A program made the translations under genes and the position numbers. This document shows, one piece after another, positions 33,600 to 44,000 of a stretch of DNA of 64,000 bases. Origin of the DNA: Isoetes taiwanensis (Eukaryota > Streptophyta > Lycopodiopsida > Isoetales > Isoetaceae); contig JAJEKV010000011.1 of NCBI GenBank assembly GCA_021234155.1, positions 15,640,441 through 15,704,440 on the forward strand. Direction: 5' to 3'. Each line of letters starts with the position of its first letter. Positions within the stretch are counted from its first letter, which is position 1. The notes under the pieces were generated by a model, which saw nothing but the letters and a program-made list of their open reading frames with translations, was not told where the DNA came from and did no database searches.

Positions 33600-35640
33600 T
33601 AACCATGTATAACCCCAGTAACCAACTCCCAAATATAAACATACACTGGCCGGGTTTGAACCCCCGACCAAGTGCACATTTATTTTAGCATTACTAGGCC
33701 TATACCAACTCACCACACATCCGTTGGGCAAAACTTTAGCCATACATGCACACTTTGTAGGCAGGATGCCTTAGGAAGTCACGGAAATTTTTGTATTTTT
33801 TTTATTTTTGGTCCAACTAGACTAGTCTTGTCACTAGAATATCTTGTACAGACTAGCTAGAAATATCCTACTGCCGGTCAAGGCAACCAAAGTGGAGGAC
33901 ACGTATAGGCACAAGTTCTACCACGTCGGGGATCATGGCCGTATAACCCCAGTAACCAACTCCAAAATATAAACATACACTGGCCGGGTTTGAACCCCCG
34001 ACCAAGTGCACATTTATTTTGGCATTACTAGGCCTATACCAACTCATCACACATCCATTGGGCAAAACTTTAGCCATACATGCACACTTTGTAGGCAGGA
34101 TATCTCCCGCCTTAGGAAGTCACGGAAATTTTTTTATTTTTTTTATTTTTGGTCCAGCTAGACTAGTCTTATCACTAGAATATCATCTTGTACAGACTAG
34201 GTAGAAATATCCTACTGCCGGTCAAGGCAACCAAAATGGAGAACACGTATAGACACAAGTTCTACCACGTCGGGGATCATGGCCGTATAACCCCAGTAAC
34301 CAACTCCCAAATATAAACATACACTGGCCGGATTTGAACCCCCGACCAAGTACACATTTATTTTGGCATTACTAGGCCTATACCAACTCACCACACATCC
34401 GTTGGACAAAACTTTAGCCATACATGCATACTTTGTAGGCAGGATATCTCCCGCCTTAGGAAGTCACAGAAAGTTTTGTATTTTTTTATTTTTGGTTCAG
34501 CTAGACTAGTCTTGTCACTAGAATATCATCTTGTACAGACTAGCTAGAAATATCCTACTGCCGGTCAAGGCAACAAAAGTGGAGGACACGTATAGGCACA
34601 AGTTCTACCACGTCGGGGATCATGGCCGTATAACCCCCGACCAAATATAAACATACACTGGCCGGGTTTGAACCCCCGACCAAGTGCACATTTATTTTGG
34701 CATTACTAGGCCTATACCAACTCACCACACATCCGTTGGGCAAAACTTTAGCCATACATGCACACTTTGTAGGTAAGATATCTCCCGCCTTAGGAAGTCA
34801 CGGAAATTTTTGTATTTTTGCTTAAGGTCCATGCTAGACTAATCTTGTACAGACTAGCTAGCTATATCCCACTGCCTTGCGGCAGCCAAAGTGGAAGACA
34901 CGTATAGGCTTTTAAGTTCTACCACGTCGGGGATCATCATCGTATAACCCCAGTAACCAACTCCCAAAGATAAACATACATTGGTAAGGTTTGAACCCAT
35001 GACCAAATGAAATTTATTTTGGCATTACTAGGCCTATACCAACTCACCACACATCCGTTGGGCAAAACATTTGCCTTACATGCACACTTTGTAGGCAGGA
35101 TATCTCCCGCCTTAGGAAGTCACGAGTATTTTTTATTTTTGTTTAAGGTCATGCTAGACTAATCTTGTACAGACTACTAGCTATATCCCACTGCCTTGCA
35201 GCAGCCAAAATGGAGGACACGTATAGGCTTTTAAGTTCTACCACGTCGGGGATCCAACTCCCAAAGATAAACATACATTGGTAAGGTTTGAACCCATGAT
35301 CAAATAAACATTTATTTTGGCATTACTAGGCCTATACCAACTCACCACACATCTGTTGGGCAAAACTTTTGCCTTACATGCACACTTTGTAGGCAGGATA
35401 TCTCCCGCCTTAGGAAGTCACGAGTATTTTTTATTTTTGTTTAAGGTCCATGCTAGACTAATCTTGTACAGACTAGCTAGCTATATCCCACTGCCTTGCG
35501 GCAGCCAAAGTGGAGGACATATATAGGCTTTTAAGTTCTACCATGTCGGGGATCATCATCGTATAATCCCAGTAACCAACTCCTAAAGATAAACATACAT
35601 TGGTAAGGTTTGAACCCATGACCAAAAGCTTCCATGCACA
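33600..35640 (-). repeat. tandem array of seven tRNA-like (SINE-derived) units
   Basis: Units of about 300-343 bases repeat seven times. The B-box equivalent 'gggtttgaaccc' (minus strand gggttcaaaccc) recurs at about 33652, 33986, 34329, 34667, 34989, 35287 and 35607. Minus-strand 'ggtgagttggtataggcc' upstream of it resembles an A box, so each unit carries a tRNA-like head. Units 1-4 keep the 'gactagtcttgtcactagaa' tail; units 5-7 form a second subtype with 'tgccttgcggcagcc'. A head-to-tail array of SINE units is satellite-like. Confidence 0.82.
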
Positions 35641-35765
35641 AGTTCAAAAGTGAGAGGATATATTAGATTGTTGGAGCGGGGGCTAATGAGAATGACCTAC
35701 AAAACTGTTATTACAATGCAATTCTCAAACCATCATCCAATTAAATTAGGATTATGTCAACTCCA
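35641..35765. repeat. copy of a ~110-base repeat also at 48206-48315
   Basis: 'agttcaaaagtgagaggata' ... 'gattgttggagc' ... 'ctacaaaactgttattacaa' aligns with the later copy in the same orientation. The 'attgttggag' centre resembles the border of a copia-type LTR, but no second border is visible. Confidence 0.6.
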
Positions 35766-36044
35766 AAATCACGCCAACCTGCTGTTGTCTTCTAGGGGGT
35801 TTTTGTTTTTTTTAATCTTTTTTTTTGGACTTAAAAAATAACATAAGGTTGCGATTCACGTGTGACGTTTCATATGCGAATTGAAATATGCAAAAATGAA
35901 GAGCAAGTTGCTAACATAGATGAGACCAAAATTGAAGAGCATTTAGATGATAATATTAGGTTTGATAATAACAGATTGCATTATTTGCTAGGCAATTCCA
36001 GACTCGAAATTATCGATACATGGCACAAATATCATACAAAAATA

Positions 36045-36699
36045 TCATATATTCCAATAAAACATTAAGGGATCAATCCATGTTTTTCCGTATTTAACAA
36101 GGTGTGGTTCCATGTCAGCTGTTCTATCCAGTTCTGGATATGAATCTAACACTTCACCCATCGTCATCCCCATAGCTAAATTATGCATAATAGACACAAA
36201 CTTCACCAGAAAATCATCTGTCGCAAAGTTTTTTGGATCGTAAGATGGTGGATTTAGGGCCTGCGTTTGATTGTAGAAGCATTTGAGAGCATCATCATCC
36301 ACTATGATTATATCATCCTTATTCTCGATACCAAGTTCGTCCATCATGTTACTCAAGTGTTTGATGAAGATAGGCTTGCCTGTTGGATCCTTGGGATTAG
36401 TGAACTTCACACATTTGTTCTGATCCCAAAAGGTCAACCAATGTCTACGCATTTCCCCCAGTGCCTCCAAAGTATCCTTGATGTTCCTTAGTTCTATGGA
36501 TGACCAAATACCAACTCGAAATAACCTGAATACCTCATCTAGCATCTCCTTCAAGTGCGGCCGCGGATAGATCCACTTGGTGTTTGATTCTACTGGTGTC
36601 TGATGAAACTGATCTCTAGCCACTTTATTTTTCGGAAAAGTCTTGCAAAAGACTCCGTTTAGGTCGAACACCACAACCTTCTTAGAAACGCAATGCAAG
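36045..36699 (-). CDS. FCP1/NIF-type HAD phosphatase-like domain, last exon
   Basis: The exon follows an acceptor 'gatgtttcag' and ends at a stop at 36045. Residues near the start read KKVVVFDLNGVFCKT, the HAD motif I site with D-x-N instead of D-x-D, so the general acid/base Asp is replaced. FRVGIWSSIELRNI supplies motif II, FWDQNKC and PIFIKHLS follow (Lys of motif III), and IIIVDDDALKC gives the motif IV acidic pair. This order matches the NIF/FCP1 family, some plant members of which also have D-x-N. The exon joins the preceding one in phase across a 211-base intron (36700-36910), so it appears to be the C-terminal domain of the ParB/methylase gene. A separate captured host gene is the alternative. 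Confidence 0.65.
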
Positions 36700-36756
36700 C
36701 TGAAACATCAAACATGTATCTGGTCAGCAAGATACGATAACACAAACAATACAAAC

Positions 36757-36900
36757 GCGCCAAGCGTGCTTTGAGTTAGTCTTAACCAAATCGCGCTCGG
36801 CGTGATTTAGTTTGACAACGAAAAATAATCAAAGCACGCCTGGCGCGATTTAATCCAAAGGTAATACAAATTAAATCACGCGTGGCGCGATTTCGTGGGC
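36757..36900. repeat. intronic palindromes of the CACGC/GCGTG type
   Basis: Within intron 36700-36910: 'cgcgccaagcgtgc', 'atcgcgctcggcgtgatt', 'gcacgcctggcgcgatt' and 'tcacgcgtggcgcgatt'. All have the form YCRCGC-nnn-GCGYGR with mixed half sites. Confidence 0.75.
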
Positions 36901-36910
36901 AAGGCCATAC

Positions 36911-38868
36911 CTATCATCTTCGGGTTTATTTTGCCGTCGTCGGGCGTCATTCTCCCCTTCGCCACCCTTAATCTTCGTGCTCTTCTGACTGTTAGAATTG
37001 TTATTTTCTATTAGTTCCGCTGCGTCCTTCACAACTGACATTATTTTACTATTGATTTGGCAAACCTGTGAATCACTAGAGTCGCCTTGGTTGCCTTCAG
37101 TTTTGGTTGCCCTGTCAATTAGTTCATTGTTAACCTGTGAATCTACTCTATTGTTGCTTGCATCACCCTGAAGGGAGGCAAGGATATTCCCTAAGTTCGC
37201 CGCGATCACATTACTTTGAGCAGCCCTGCTTTCCTTATCAGGCTGCAGATTCGAAAGTGGACGATGGTTCCCTCACCAGAACCATCGTCCACTTTCGAAT
37301 TGGACAAGTCTACGAGACTTTTGATTGCTGATGATTTCAGGTTGCCATAAGGGCCTTTAGGAGATTTGGCAAGCACATGCATGAGGAATGGTTCAAGAAA
37401 GTCTTTGGCTTGCTGATCACTCACAAAGCAGTGACATCTTCTAACACCCGTAAGAGCCTCTCGGGCAATATAACCTCCAACATGAAGCTCCAAGCAGGTT
37501 GTATCAATTGGAGCAAATGCCTCGACGAGGTAAGCAGCCATAGACGAGGGAAATCCATTTTTATTTAAGGGGCCCTTCTCCTTAGTTTGTATCTCGTACT
37601 TGATTTCCCCACTTAGGAGGGGGTCCCGATCCTCATCCTCTTCTGACTCATCCTGTTCTGATTGATCCTGATCCGTATGATAGAATATAGTTCTTAAGTC
37701 TAGATCATCTAGAAGAAAACATTCCCATGCACTGCTATTGTCACCCTTGGCCTTAGCAATATCATATTCCTCGTCTGACAGCATGGCTATCATAATAAAG
37801 ATCACATGTGCCATCTTCCGTTCTGTTCGCAGCTCATTATCCTTAACATCATATATTAGGCATCCCTCCCTAATAACTTTGAGGCACTCCAGATCATGAG
37901 CAGCGGATAGTGCATGCAGATGTGATCACCTGAAGGACAAACGATGACAATAGTGAAGAATCTCTCAGTTGTCAATCCTATACAGCTGGTAAAGAAGCTG
38001 TTGTAGTCCTTCTGGTTCATGCCCATATCTCCTCTCCCACCCCTGCTGTCCAACACAAAGAGTGATATATTTTTAAGGCAAGAAGTTGATTCTGGCAAGA
38101 GACCTTTGTACCCAAAACTGAATACTGGACAGTGTCTTCTTCTCTAGTAATCTTCTTCACAAGGGCCACTTTTCTTCTCAACTCGGCCAGTACCTTAGGG
38201 GGTAGAGTCTCCTTATATTTTGTATTTTTAGCCTTCCAATTCTTTAGGAAGTCCTTTGACCAGAATACAAACTTCTTGATGTCATCATTACTGACCTTGT
38301 ATTTATCCAGCAATCCAATTTCAGATAATGCCACATCCCCCGATAGCCTTTGTAACTCAGCTCCTACAACTGACTTCATTGTACGTACATCCTTCACATG
38401 GCTGCAGGACATCCTATCCTTAGTGAAAGCACTCTTCTTGTATAAGACTTCCTTCTTTAAGCACTGGTCTAAAACCCAAATGGTCTCAGCGTCGTCTAGC
38501 CCCTGAGTCTTTCTCATCTCTGTCACATTCAAGTCAAAGATGCTTACATCAACAGGAGGCACCCTACTCATAGTATCAGGCAGCTTCCCTTGTGCATAAG
38601 CATCCCAGAATTCATTCCACTTTTGCCATACTTCCTCCTTACAAAACACAATCTTATACGAGTCTGTTGGGCCTGACCTGCTAGATGAGCTTTCAGAAGG
38701 AGCTTTGATTTTCTTGCAGTTTTCTTCTTCTCCTGTATAATTGTCTGCGACAGAGTCCGCTCCAGCAGCTTGAAAGCCTCAGACTTTGACCCGCCCTGTC
38801 TGGTGGGTAATGGGCAGCCATATTCCACCCACTGTTGACGGGCGTGGCGCAGTTGCTCCACGTATGGA
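36911..38868 (-). pseudogene. DNA-methylase-like region of the ParB/methylase/HAD gene (broken)
   Basis: The exon begins after 'ttttggtag' (38869-38870) with VEQLRHARQQWVEYG and ends at a donor at 36911. It changes frame near 38700, 38110 and 37925 and again at a 50-base palindrome (37250-37299). LFVLDSRGGRGDMG at about 38040 may be a degenerate motif IV (the usual D/S-P-P-Y/W is not intact). AAYLVEAFAPIDTTCLELHVG and GVRRCHCFVSD at about 37480 match the motif X/I region of N6/N4 adenine/cytosine methylases, where an AdoMet loop precedes 'GR..-hE.D'. An acidic tract (DESEEDEDRD) sits between them and a Ser/Asn-rich linker follows. The domain order IV then I is that of permuted (beta-type) methylases. 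Catalysis is unlikely now. Confidence 0.5.
37250..37299. repeat. perfect 21-bp palindrome with 8-base loop in coding sequence
   Basis: Arms 37250-37270 and 37279-37299 are exact inverted copies (start ttcgaaagtggacgatgg). They lie where the methylase-like frame breaks. Removing the 44 bases between the two TTCGAA sites would put the frames on either side in register. Confidence 0.9.
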
Positions 38869-38904
38869 CTACCAAAAGTACATGCATTGAATCAGTATCA
38901 GAGA

Positions 38905-39295
38905 CAAGAAACACGCCGGGCGCAATTTTAATAGAAAAGATCAACCTCAAAGCACGCCTGACGTGAAATGAATTAAATACCAATGCAATTCACGCCAGGC
39001 GTGCTTTCGAATCGGTTGAATTCACGCCAGGCGTGCTTTCAAATGAAACCAAATCACGCCAGGCGTGCTTTCAAATCAAATCAATTCACGCCAGGCGATA
39101 AAGCACGCCTGGCGTGAATTGATTTGATTTGAACGCCTGACGTGAATTGATAAATCAAATCAATTCACGCCAGGCGTGCTTTATCGCCTGGCGTGAATTG
39201 ATTTGATTTGAAAGCACGCCTGGCGTGATTTGGTTTCATTTGAAAGCAGGGCTGGCGTGAATTGGTTTCATTTGAAAGCACGCCTGGCGTGAAGA
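38905..39295. repeat. array of 13 CACGCC-n-GGCGTG palindromes forming a larger inverted repeat
   Basis: Inside intron 38869-39328. Cores lie near 38911, 38953, 38991, 39022, 39055, 39087, 39104, 39134, 39165, 39185, 39215, 39248 and 39278; the best copies read TCACGCCAGGCGTG. Spacers such as 'ctttcaaatgaaaccaaa' alternate with 'ctttcaaatcaaatcaat'. The left half (from about 39010) is repeated in reverse order and complement by the right half (to about 39293), with the centre near 39130-39150. The result is a nested palindrome next to the ParB-like exon. Confidence 0.92.
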
Positions 39296-39328
39296 TTAAA
39301 ATGCTAACATCCTAATGCAGTCAATTAC

Positions 39329-40469
39329 CTTTTGTATAGAAATGTCTTCCCCATTTCATTCAAAGTTGCACTAATCTCAGCCAAATCTGCAGGTGAAGTA
39401 TTGGCATCCAAGAGACGACACCTCCTATACGCATAGTGATTGTAGAACACGCTTTGGCCCATTTGTTCTGCCTGCCTAATGAGGGCCTTTTGTGCCTCAA
39501 CAGAATGTTGCCCGTCGATGATGACGAATTTAATGTTATCATTTAACATTAACTCCTCGAAGTTCGTCCACACAGCAGGCTTGTTCGAGATCATATCCCA
39601 AGGTAACACATCCGCTGGCATAGGCATTTGACCTGGCTTACTAATCATGCTCTGAACAATCTCCATGGCATGTGCAGGATCATATCTTCTGCTAACATAA
39701 ATGGAGCTTGGTAAACGGATGAGGGACTTCACATGGATCGCAAAAGTTTCCTTAAGACCCAATGGATAATGGTCAGCGTACTTATTCCGCTTGTTCATGG
39801 CCTCTAACTGCGCCACTCTGTCCTGTTCATTCTAAAAAACAGAAGCCTCCATGCCTTCGACAACTGCAGGAAGAACATCCTTCCCTAGATTTAGGACCCT
39901 CCTAGAAGCTTTCAAGTCAGCTAATTCCCTAGCTTGCTGCAAATAGTGACTTGGTGTCGGTTTAGTGAACATGCCTCTACGCACAGCTGTAACCCCTTGG
40001 CAAATAGATATTGGCGTAACCGCTACATTGGTGGGCCAGCCATACTTAAAACATGTCTCAACGTTCACATCTGTCTTCATGAACGTATCCTTGTATGCGG
40101 TAGCTCTACAATGAGTAAGTCTGAGCAGATCTTTCTTCTGCCTATGTGTAATCTCTAAGAGCAATTTGCAGTTGGTGTCATCCTCTTCCTCACAAGAGAT
40201 TAGGATCCCTTGTTTGGTCATCTTTTCTGCTTTTTTTCCTCGAGAAAAGAGTCAAGTCGAGCTTGCCATTTGTCTTGGCAAGGTCAACGTACCACTCGGC
40301 ACCCTCGTCCATTTCCTCTTCAGGGTAGGCAGGGTCAGTGGTTACTCTATAAGAATCGGCCCTTCGTCATCTAAGGTGAGATCATATGGTACTGCATCTG
40401 GGTCGTCTACCCTAGGTTTCTTGCCAGGAATAGAACCCGAATTATTAGGGGTTTTCTTCCTCTTGGGCA
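39329..40469 (-). pseudogene. ParB-like (DGQH) domain exon of the broken gene
   Basis: The exon starts after 'cttcttttgcag' with PKRKKTPN, an SV40-like nuclear signal, and ends at CAAAAG|GTAATT (39329). A frame change lies near 40340, and TAG at 39832-39834 interrupts one otherwise continuous frame from 40221 to 39325. Upstream of the stop is a charged domain; downstream, IYVSRRYDPAHAMEIV and then KFVIIDGQHSVEAQKALI match the ParB/Srx fold, whose DGQHR-type signature marks a nucleotide-binding site. In phages and bacteria ParB-like domains are often fused to adenine methylases, as seems true here. Splicing to the next exon across intron 38869-39328 is in phase. The gene is dead but its architecture is readable. 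Confidence 0.62.
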
Positions 40470-40509
40470 CTGCAAAAGAAGAACATTTTTTAGAGTACTT
40501 TTCAGAACA

Positions 40510-40566
40510 AGAGATCACGCTTGGCGTGCATTTAAACCTAAATTAGTACAATTCACGCTTGGCGTG
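40510..40566. repeat. two palindromes in intron 1 of the ParB-like gene
   Basis: 'tcacgcttggcgtg' near 40515 and 'tcacgcttggcgtg' near 40553, a T-T centred variant of the array at 38905-39295. Confidence 0.8.
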
Positions 40567-40897
40567 TTGGTAGCTCCTATTACGAACCATGCTATGCATG
40601 AATTTGAAACTAAATTAGTTTGCATCCACATTTTAATCTACATACCCTTTATGAATCCATATTTCACACTATTTAACCTCATTGAACATTGCTATCTCCA
40701 ACTGTCTAACACTGCTATATTCTATAAAACAGAGCAAAATTATGTTCTACAAAACGGACAATAAGAGCATTAACTGATGGTAATACTTAAAATTCATGCA
40801 AAGCATAATAACTCAAACTCATGCAAAGCATATTAACAGAAGGCAAGGAAATAACTCAAATTCATGCAAGCATAATATTATGTGGCAAATTAAATAC

Positions 40898-41018
40898 CTT
40901 GAATAGGAGGGGTCTGATCAACGTCCTCTGAAACTTGAGATGTGCCGGGTTTTGAGATTCCTCTTCCACCGCTTCCTCGTCCCCGTCTGCCTCGACCTCG
41001 ATTCGTTTTAGACGACAT
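40898..41018 (-). CDS. first exon of the ParB/methylase/HAD gene, RG-rich
   Basis: ATG at 41018 opens MSSKTNRGRGRRGRG and an RGxG-rich stretch, then a short acidic/Pro segment, ending at ATTCAAG|GTATTT (40898). Joining to 'gcag|TGCCC' at 40469 keeps the frame and continues into PKRKK. RG-rich plus NLS start suggests nucleic-acid contact in the nucleus. The 428-base intron holds the two palindromes at 40510-40566. Confidence 0.6.
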
Positions 41019-41836
41019 CTCCGGAGTCGCCTAGTAACAGAGTCGGACGGTCGCTCGGATACACGCTCGAGCTGCTCGAGAAATAGCTGGCAAGAAACAG
41101 CTTTTTCTACCTGTACAAGAGAAATTTGAATTTCAAGAAAACACAATATGCAGTTTCGAAATATTCTTGACATATAAAAATAATAATGATGAAGATTCAC
41201 TTTCAAATAAAAAAAAAGAACCCGTCCGTCGACTTCTTTCATTGAGTTTTTAAAAAGCAATCTACAGTGTTCTTGCATTGATTACATTTATCCCGTCTAA
41301 ATGTAATTAACCTAAGCTTTCTTCTAACTCGAATTTTTCCCGACCGCCTGAGTTTCCATAGCGCCTGTGATTTCGAGAACTCGAGTCAGCTTCTCAAGAA
41401 TGGCTACAGAATTCTGGTACTCATCTCATTCCTATAGCTTGAACATTTATTTTCAATAGTAGGTGTCTGAATAGCAATTGTCTGCAGTGTCGAAGATGAA
41501 TGTTTCATGTTAACTACAAATCAGAAAAGGAAAGTAGGATTATGCAAGATCGACTCCATCGATCCGACTACAAACTGTCATGGAATTCCGCTCGGGGATA
41601 AGTATGTCCGAAATTCACATGATTAATCTTTGCGCTATGGATGAAGCTTTACCTTGCAGACACCCCAGTGGGGATACGGTTGGAGAAAGTGTTGGAACAT
41701 TTGTTGCATGGCTAAGAAACCGCTTAAAAAAAGGTATGTAACATGCGTATTCATTGGAAAAAGTTTACAATTGTATATAATTTGGATAATCTGGATAAAC
41801 CAGACAAAATCCCAGACTACTGTTTCAAGCCCAGTC
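41019..41836. other. upstream region of the ParB-like gene, no other gene seen
   Basis: It should hold the promoter for the minus-strand gene. An A-rich stretch at 41205-41230 and 'ctcgagctgctcgag' near 41066 are visible. No clear TATA assigned. Confidence 0.35.
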
Positions 41837-42276
41837 TACTGAGTAGCTGGGCTATCGATACTCCCATTTCCATTCCAAGGCATAGTGAATGGATCAGGTA
41901 AAACCCCAGCAAAAACCCAAGGCTCTAGCTCTACCTCCCCCGCCTGCTCCACCTCCTGCTCCTCCTCCTGCTCTATCTCCTGCTCCATTGGTTGAGCCAT
42001 CTCCATTGCATCATTATGTCACTTTGTGGTAGTGGTTAGGTGTTGGGGCATCCCGGCATAGAGGCTAGCCACTAAGAAACGCAGCTTCTCATTTTGAATC
42101 TCGAGCTGACGGTTGCGAGATTCACTCTCGATCAATGCATGTACTGCATGATCGAAGTGATCACATAAGAGGGCCAGCCTCCGTGAGATTGCAAGGGCCT
42201 CAGAGCCCAGATTTATAATTGCCCTGTGCTCTGCTGCCATCATCATTACTTGATCCAAGTACTGCGGGGGTTGCAA
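41837..42276 (-). CDS. short coiled-coil protein with one in-frame TGA and an E/Q-rich tail
   Basis: From ATG 42276 the frame reads MQPPQYLDQVMMMAAEHRA and a helical, probably coiled-coil region (ESRNRQLEIQNEKLRFLVA) to a TGA at about 42019. The same frame stays open past the stop into a Glu/Gln-rich segment starting at ATG 42000 (MAQPMEQEIEQEEEQEVEQ), which ends at TAG 41837. Either a nonsense mutation split one gene or two short frames lie in tandem. Similar coiled-coil genes accompany the mobile genes at 22.4-23.0 and 57.8 kb. The plus-strand Pro/Ala-rich frame is a shadow. Confidence 0.42.
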
Positions 42277-42609
42277 GGCCGGTGCTCCACCCAGGCCGGT
42301 GCTTTCGGTTGCGGTTCAACCGGACCGAGATTGGAGCCGAAACCGAGCTGGGGGGCCGTGTGATTGCTGCCCCAAATGTAATTCCAATGCATCTTCGTCA
42401 CCAACCGGGTGATTAATGTAACTTGGCATCTATCAATAGGAAGTGAGCCGTATCGGTATTCCACGTCCCGGGGCGTGTTATATTTATTTATTTATAAACT
42501 TAGAAACTAAGAGACACGCGTTTTTAACTTAAAAGTTGAAACTAGGGATAAAATTGTTTGCACACTCAGCGTGTAAACTGCTATATAGGAAAAAAAAATA
42601 TACAGCTTT

Positions 42610-42772
42610 CGGCGTGCATTCATGAGAGGGAGAAAAAGAAATCGTGCAGATAGATAAGTAAATAGATAAAGGCCAGGCAATTATAAGCGTATAAATAATT
42701 GCCTGGCCTTTATCTATTTACTTATCTATCTGTACAGTTTCTTTTTTCTCCCTCTCTGCTGAATGCACGCCG
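42610..42772. repeat. large palindrome with CGGCGTGC ends
   Basis: Arms of ~75 bases face each other around 'ataagcgtataaat' near 42690. The inner 35 bases (gataaggcc type, 'tagataaaggccaggcaatta') match perfectly. The outer ends are 'cggcgtgcattca' and its complement. Weaker pairing continues to hyphenated palindromes at 42560 (cactcagcgtgt) and 42815 (acacgctcagcgtgtt). Confidence 0.9.
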
Positions 42773-43087
42773 AGCATGTATTCATATTCAAGGCTAAGGT
42801 TAGCATGGAACACGCTCAGCGTGTTTCAAATATTATCTTTGAGATTTTTCTAATGCTTTCTACTGCACTTATTCATAATAGAAACTTGCATGCAATAGCA
42901 TGATTAATTCAGGAAGAGAAACTCAAGAATTTACTCGAAACAAAAAGAAGCAGATGAAGTTTATAAAAAACTATTCTGGTTTTCATAAACATCATCTGCT
43001 TCCTTTGCCTCGAGCAAATGCAAAAGCTTATCTTCTTGGATTAAACCTGCCATTGAGATGCAGCTTAAAACTAAATGAAAACTAACC

Positions 43088-43352
43088 TTGAGTTCTGAGG
43101 CTGGAAGGATTCGAAGAACGGAGGACTTTGCTTTTGGTTTTAATTCCGAGGCTTTTGGATTCGCAGACCTTAATCCTCTGCTTTTGGTTTTAATTCTGAG
43201 CCTCCGATGTCCTCTGCTACAGATGCTACAGAACAAAAGGCGGAGTCTTTTAGTAAGTTAGGAATTGCCGAAACCAAACATCTAACATTGCTGAAAAGAA
43301 ATCTGCTCACCAAGATTTTAGGAGGGCGGATGCAAACACAGCTGAAGCACAA
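43088..43352 (-). CDS. small gene fragment with ELKPKA repeats
   Basis: Read on the minus strand below a TATA-containing promoter. A frame containing GGSELKPKAED is followed, in other frames, by repeats of the same phrase (SELKPKA, ELKPKAKSS), reflecting a DNA repeat 'cttttggttttaattc' at 43130 and 43180. A donor-like CTTG|GTGAGC lies near 43312. The exons cannot be fixed and the product is not recognised. Confidence 0.25.
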
Positions 43353-43394
43353 CCGGCAAATCGTATGAAGAAAGAAAGAAATTGTAGGAACTTT

Positions 43395-43560
43395 GAGAGC
43401 GTGAAATGGATTTATATAGGCATAATTAGAAATAAATTAGCGTGAATAATTGATTGCTTGAATTAACACGCCTGGCGTACGGTCTTCCCGCCAGACATGA
43501 CATGTATATGGTATATATGGAGAATATTGCATTTTATGCAATAAATTCTCACGGCATTTT
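43395..43560 (-). promoter_or_regulatory. minus-strand promoter copy 1 with ACGCC-n-GGCGT operator-like site
   Basis: Read on the minus strand: a 'cgtgagaatttattgc' start, 'acgccaggcgtgtt' palindrome (43468-43481), 'attattcacgctaattt', then TATATAAATCC. It is homologous to 44446-44585 over its full length, including the palindrome ~50 bases above the TATA box. Confidence 0.7.
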
Positions 43561-44000
43561 ATTCCATTTATTGCATTCGAAAACAAAGAATTTCGAAATT
43601 TTATATAGGCTAAATTAAAAATGATTTTAAAGGCAAAATTATCAAGGCTAAAAAATGACTTGTTGAGTTGGGGAATTGTTTTTGGTCATATAGGAAAATT
43701 TCCTATACTGCTGTGATGAATCAGAGATTTCTCATGTGGTTGATTTATAGTGTTCCCGAGACTTTGTTGAGACAAATGCAGAGACAAAATTTTAGAGAAA
43801 ACACTTTGGAGACAAAATGCTTGGAGAAAACAGTTTGATTTCATTCAAAATATTTTTATGTACAGAAAAACTATTTGAAGAAAAAGTTTGTGAAGAAAAC
43901 TATTTGATTTCATTCAAAATTGATATGTACAGATGCCAAGAATGGCTTGTAAGTACATGCCCGAAGGCTTTTCAAAATATCACAGAAAAAAATGCCCGTA

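Noticed and set aside
33652-35620. Possible genuine tRNA genes
   Set aside because: Only A- and B-box-like motifs are present; the cloverleaf stems do not close and the units are tandem repeats.
38905-39295. Regular palindromic repeats resembling a CRISPR array
   Set aside because: Spacers are repeated, not unique; the unit alternates orientation; the locus is an intron of a plant gene with no cas genes.
42219-42464. Frames on both strands around a Pro/Ala-coding stretch
   Set aside because: Shadow of the minus-strand E/Q-rich and coiled-coil frame, or without support.
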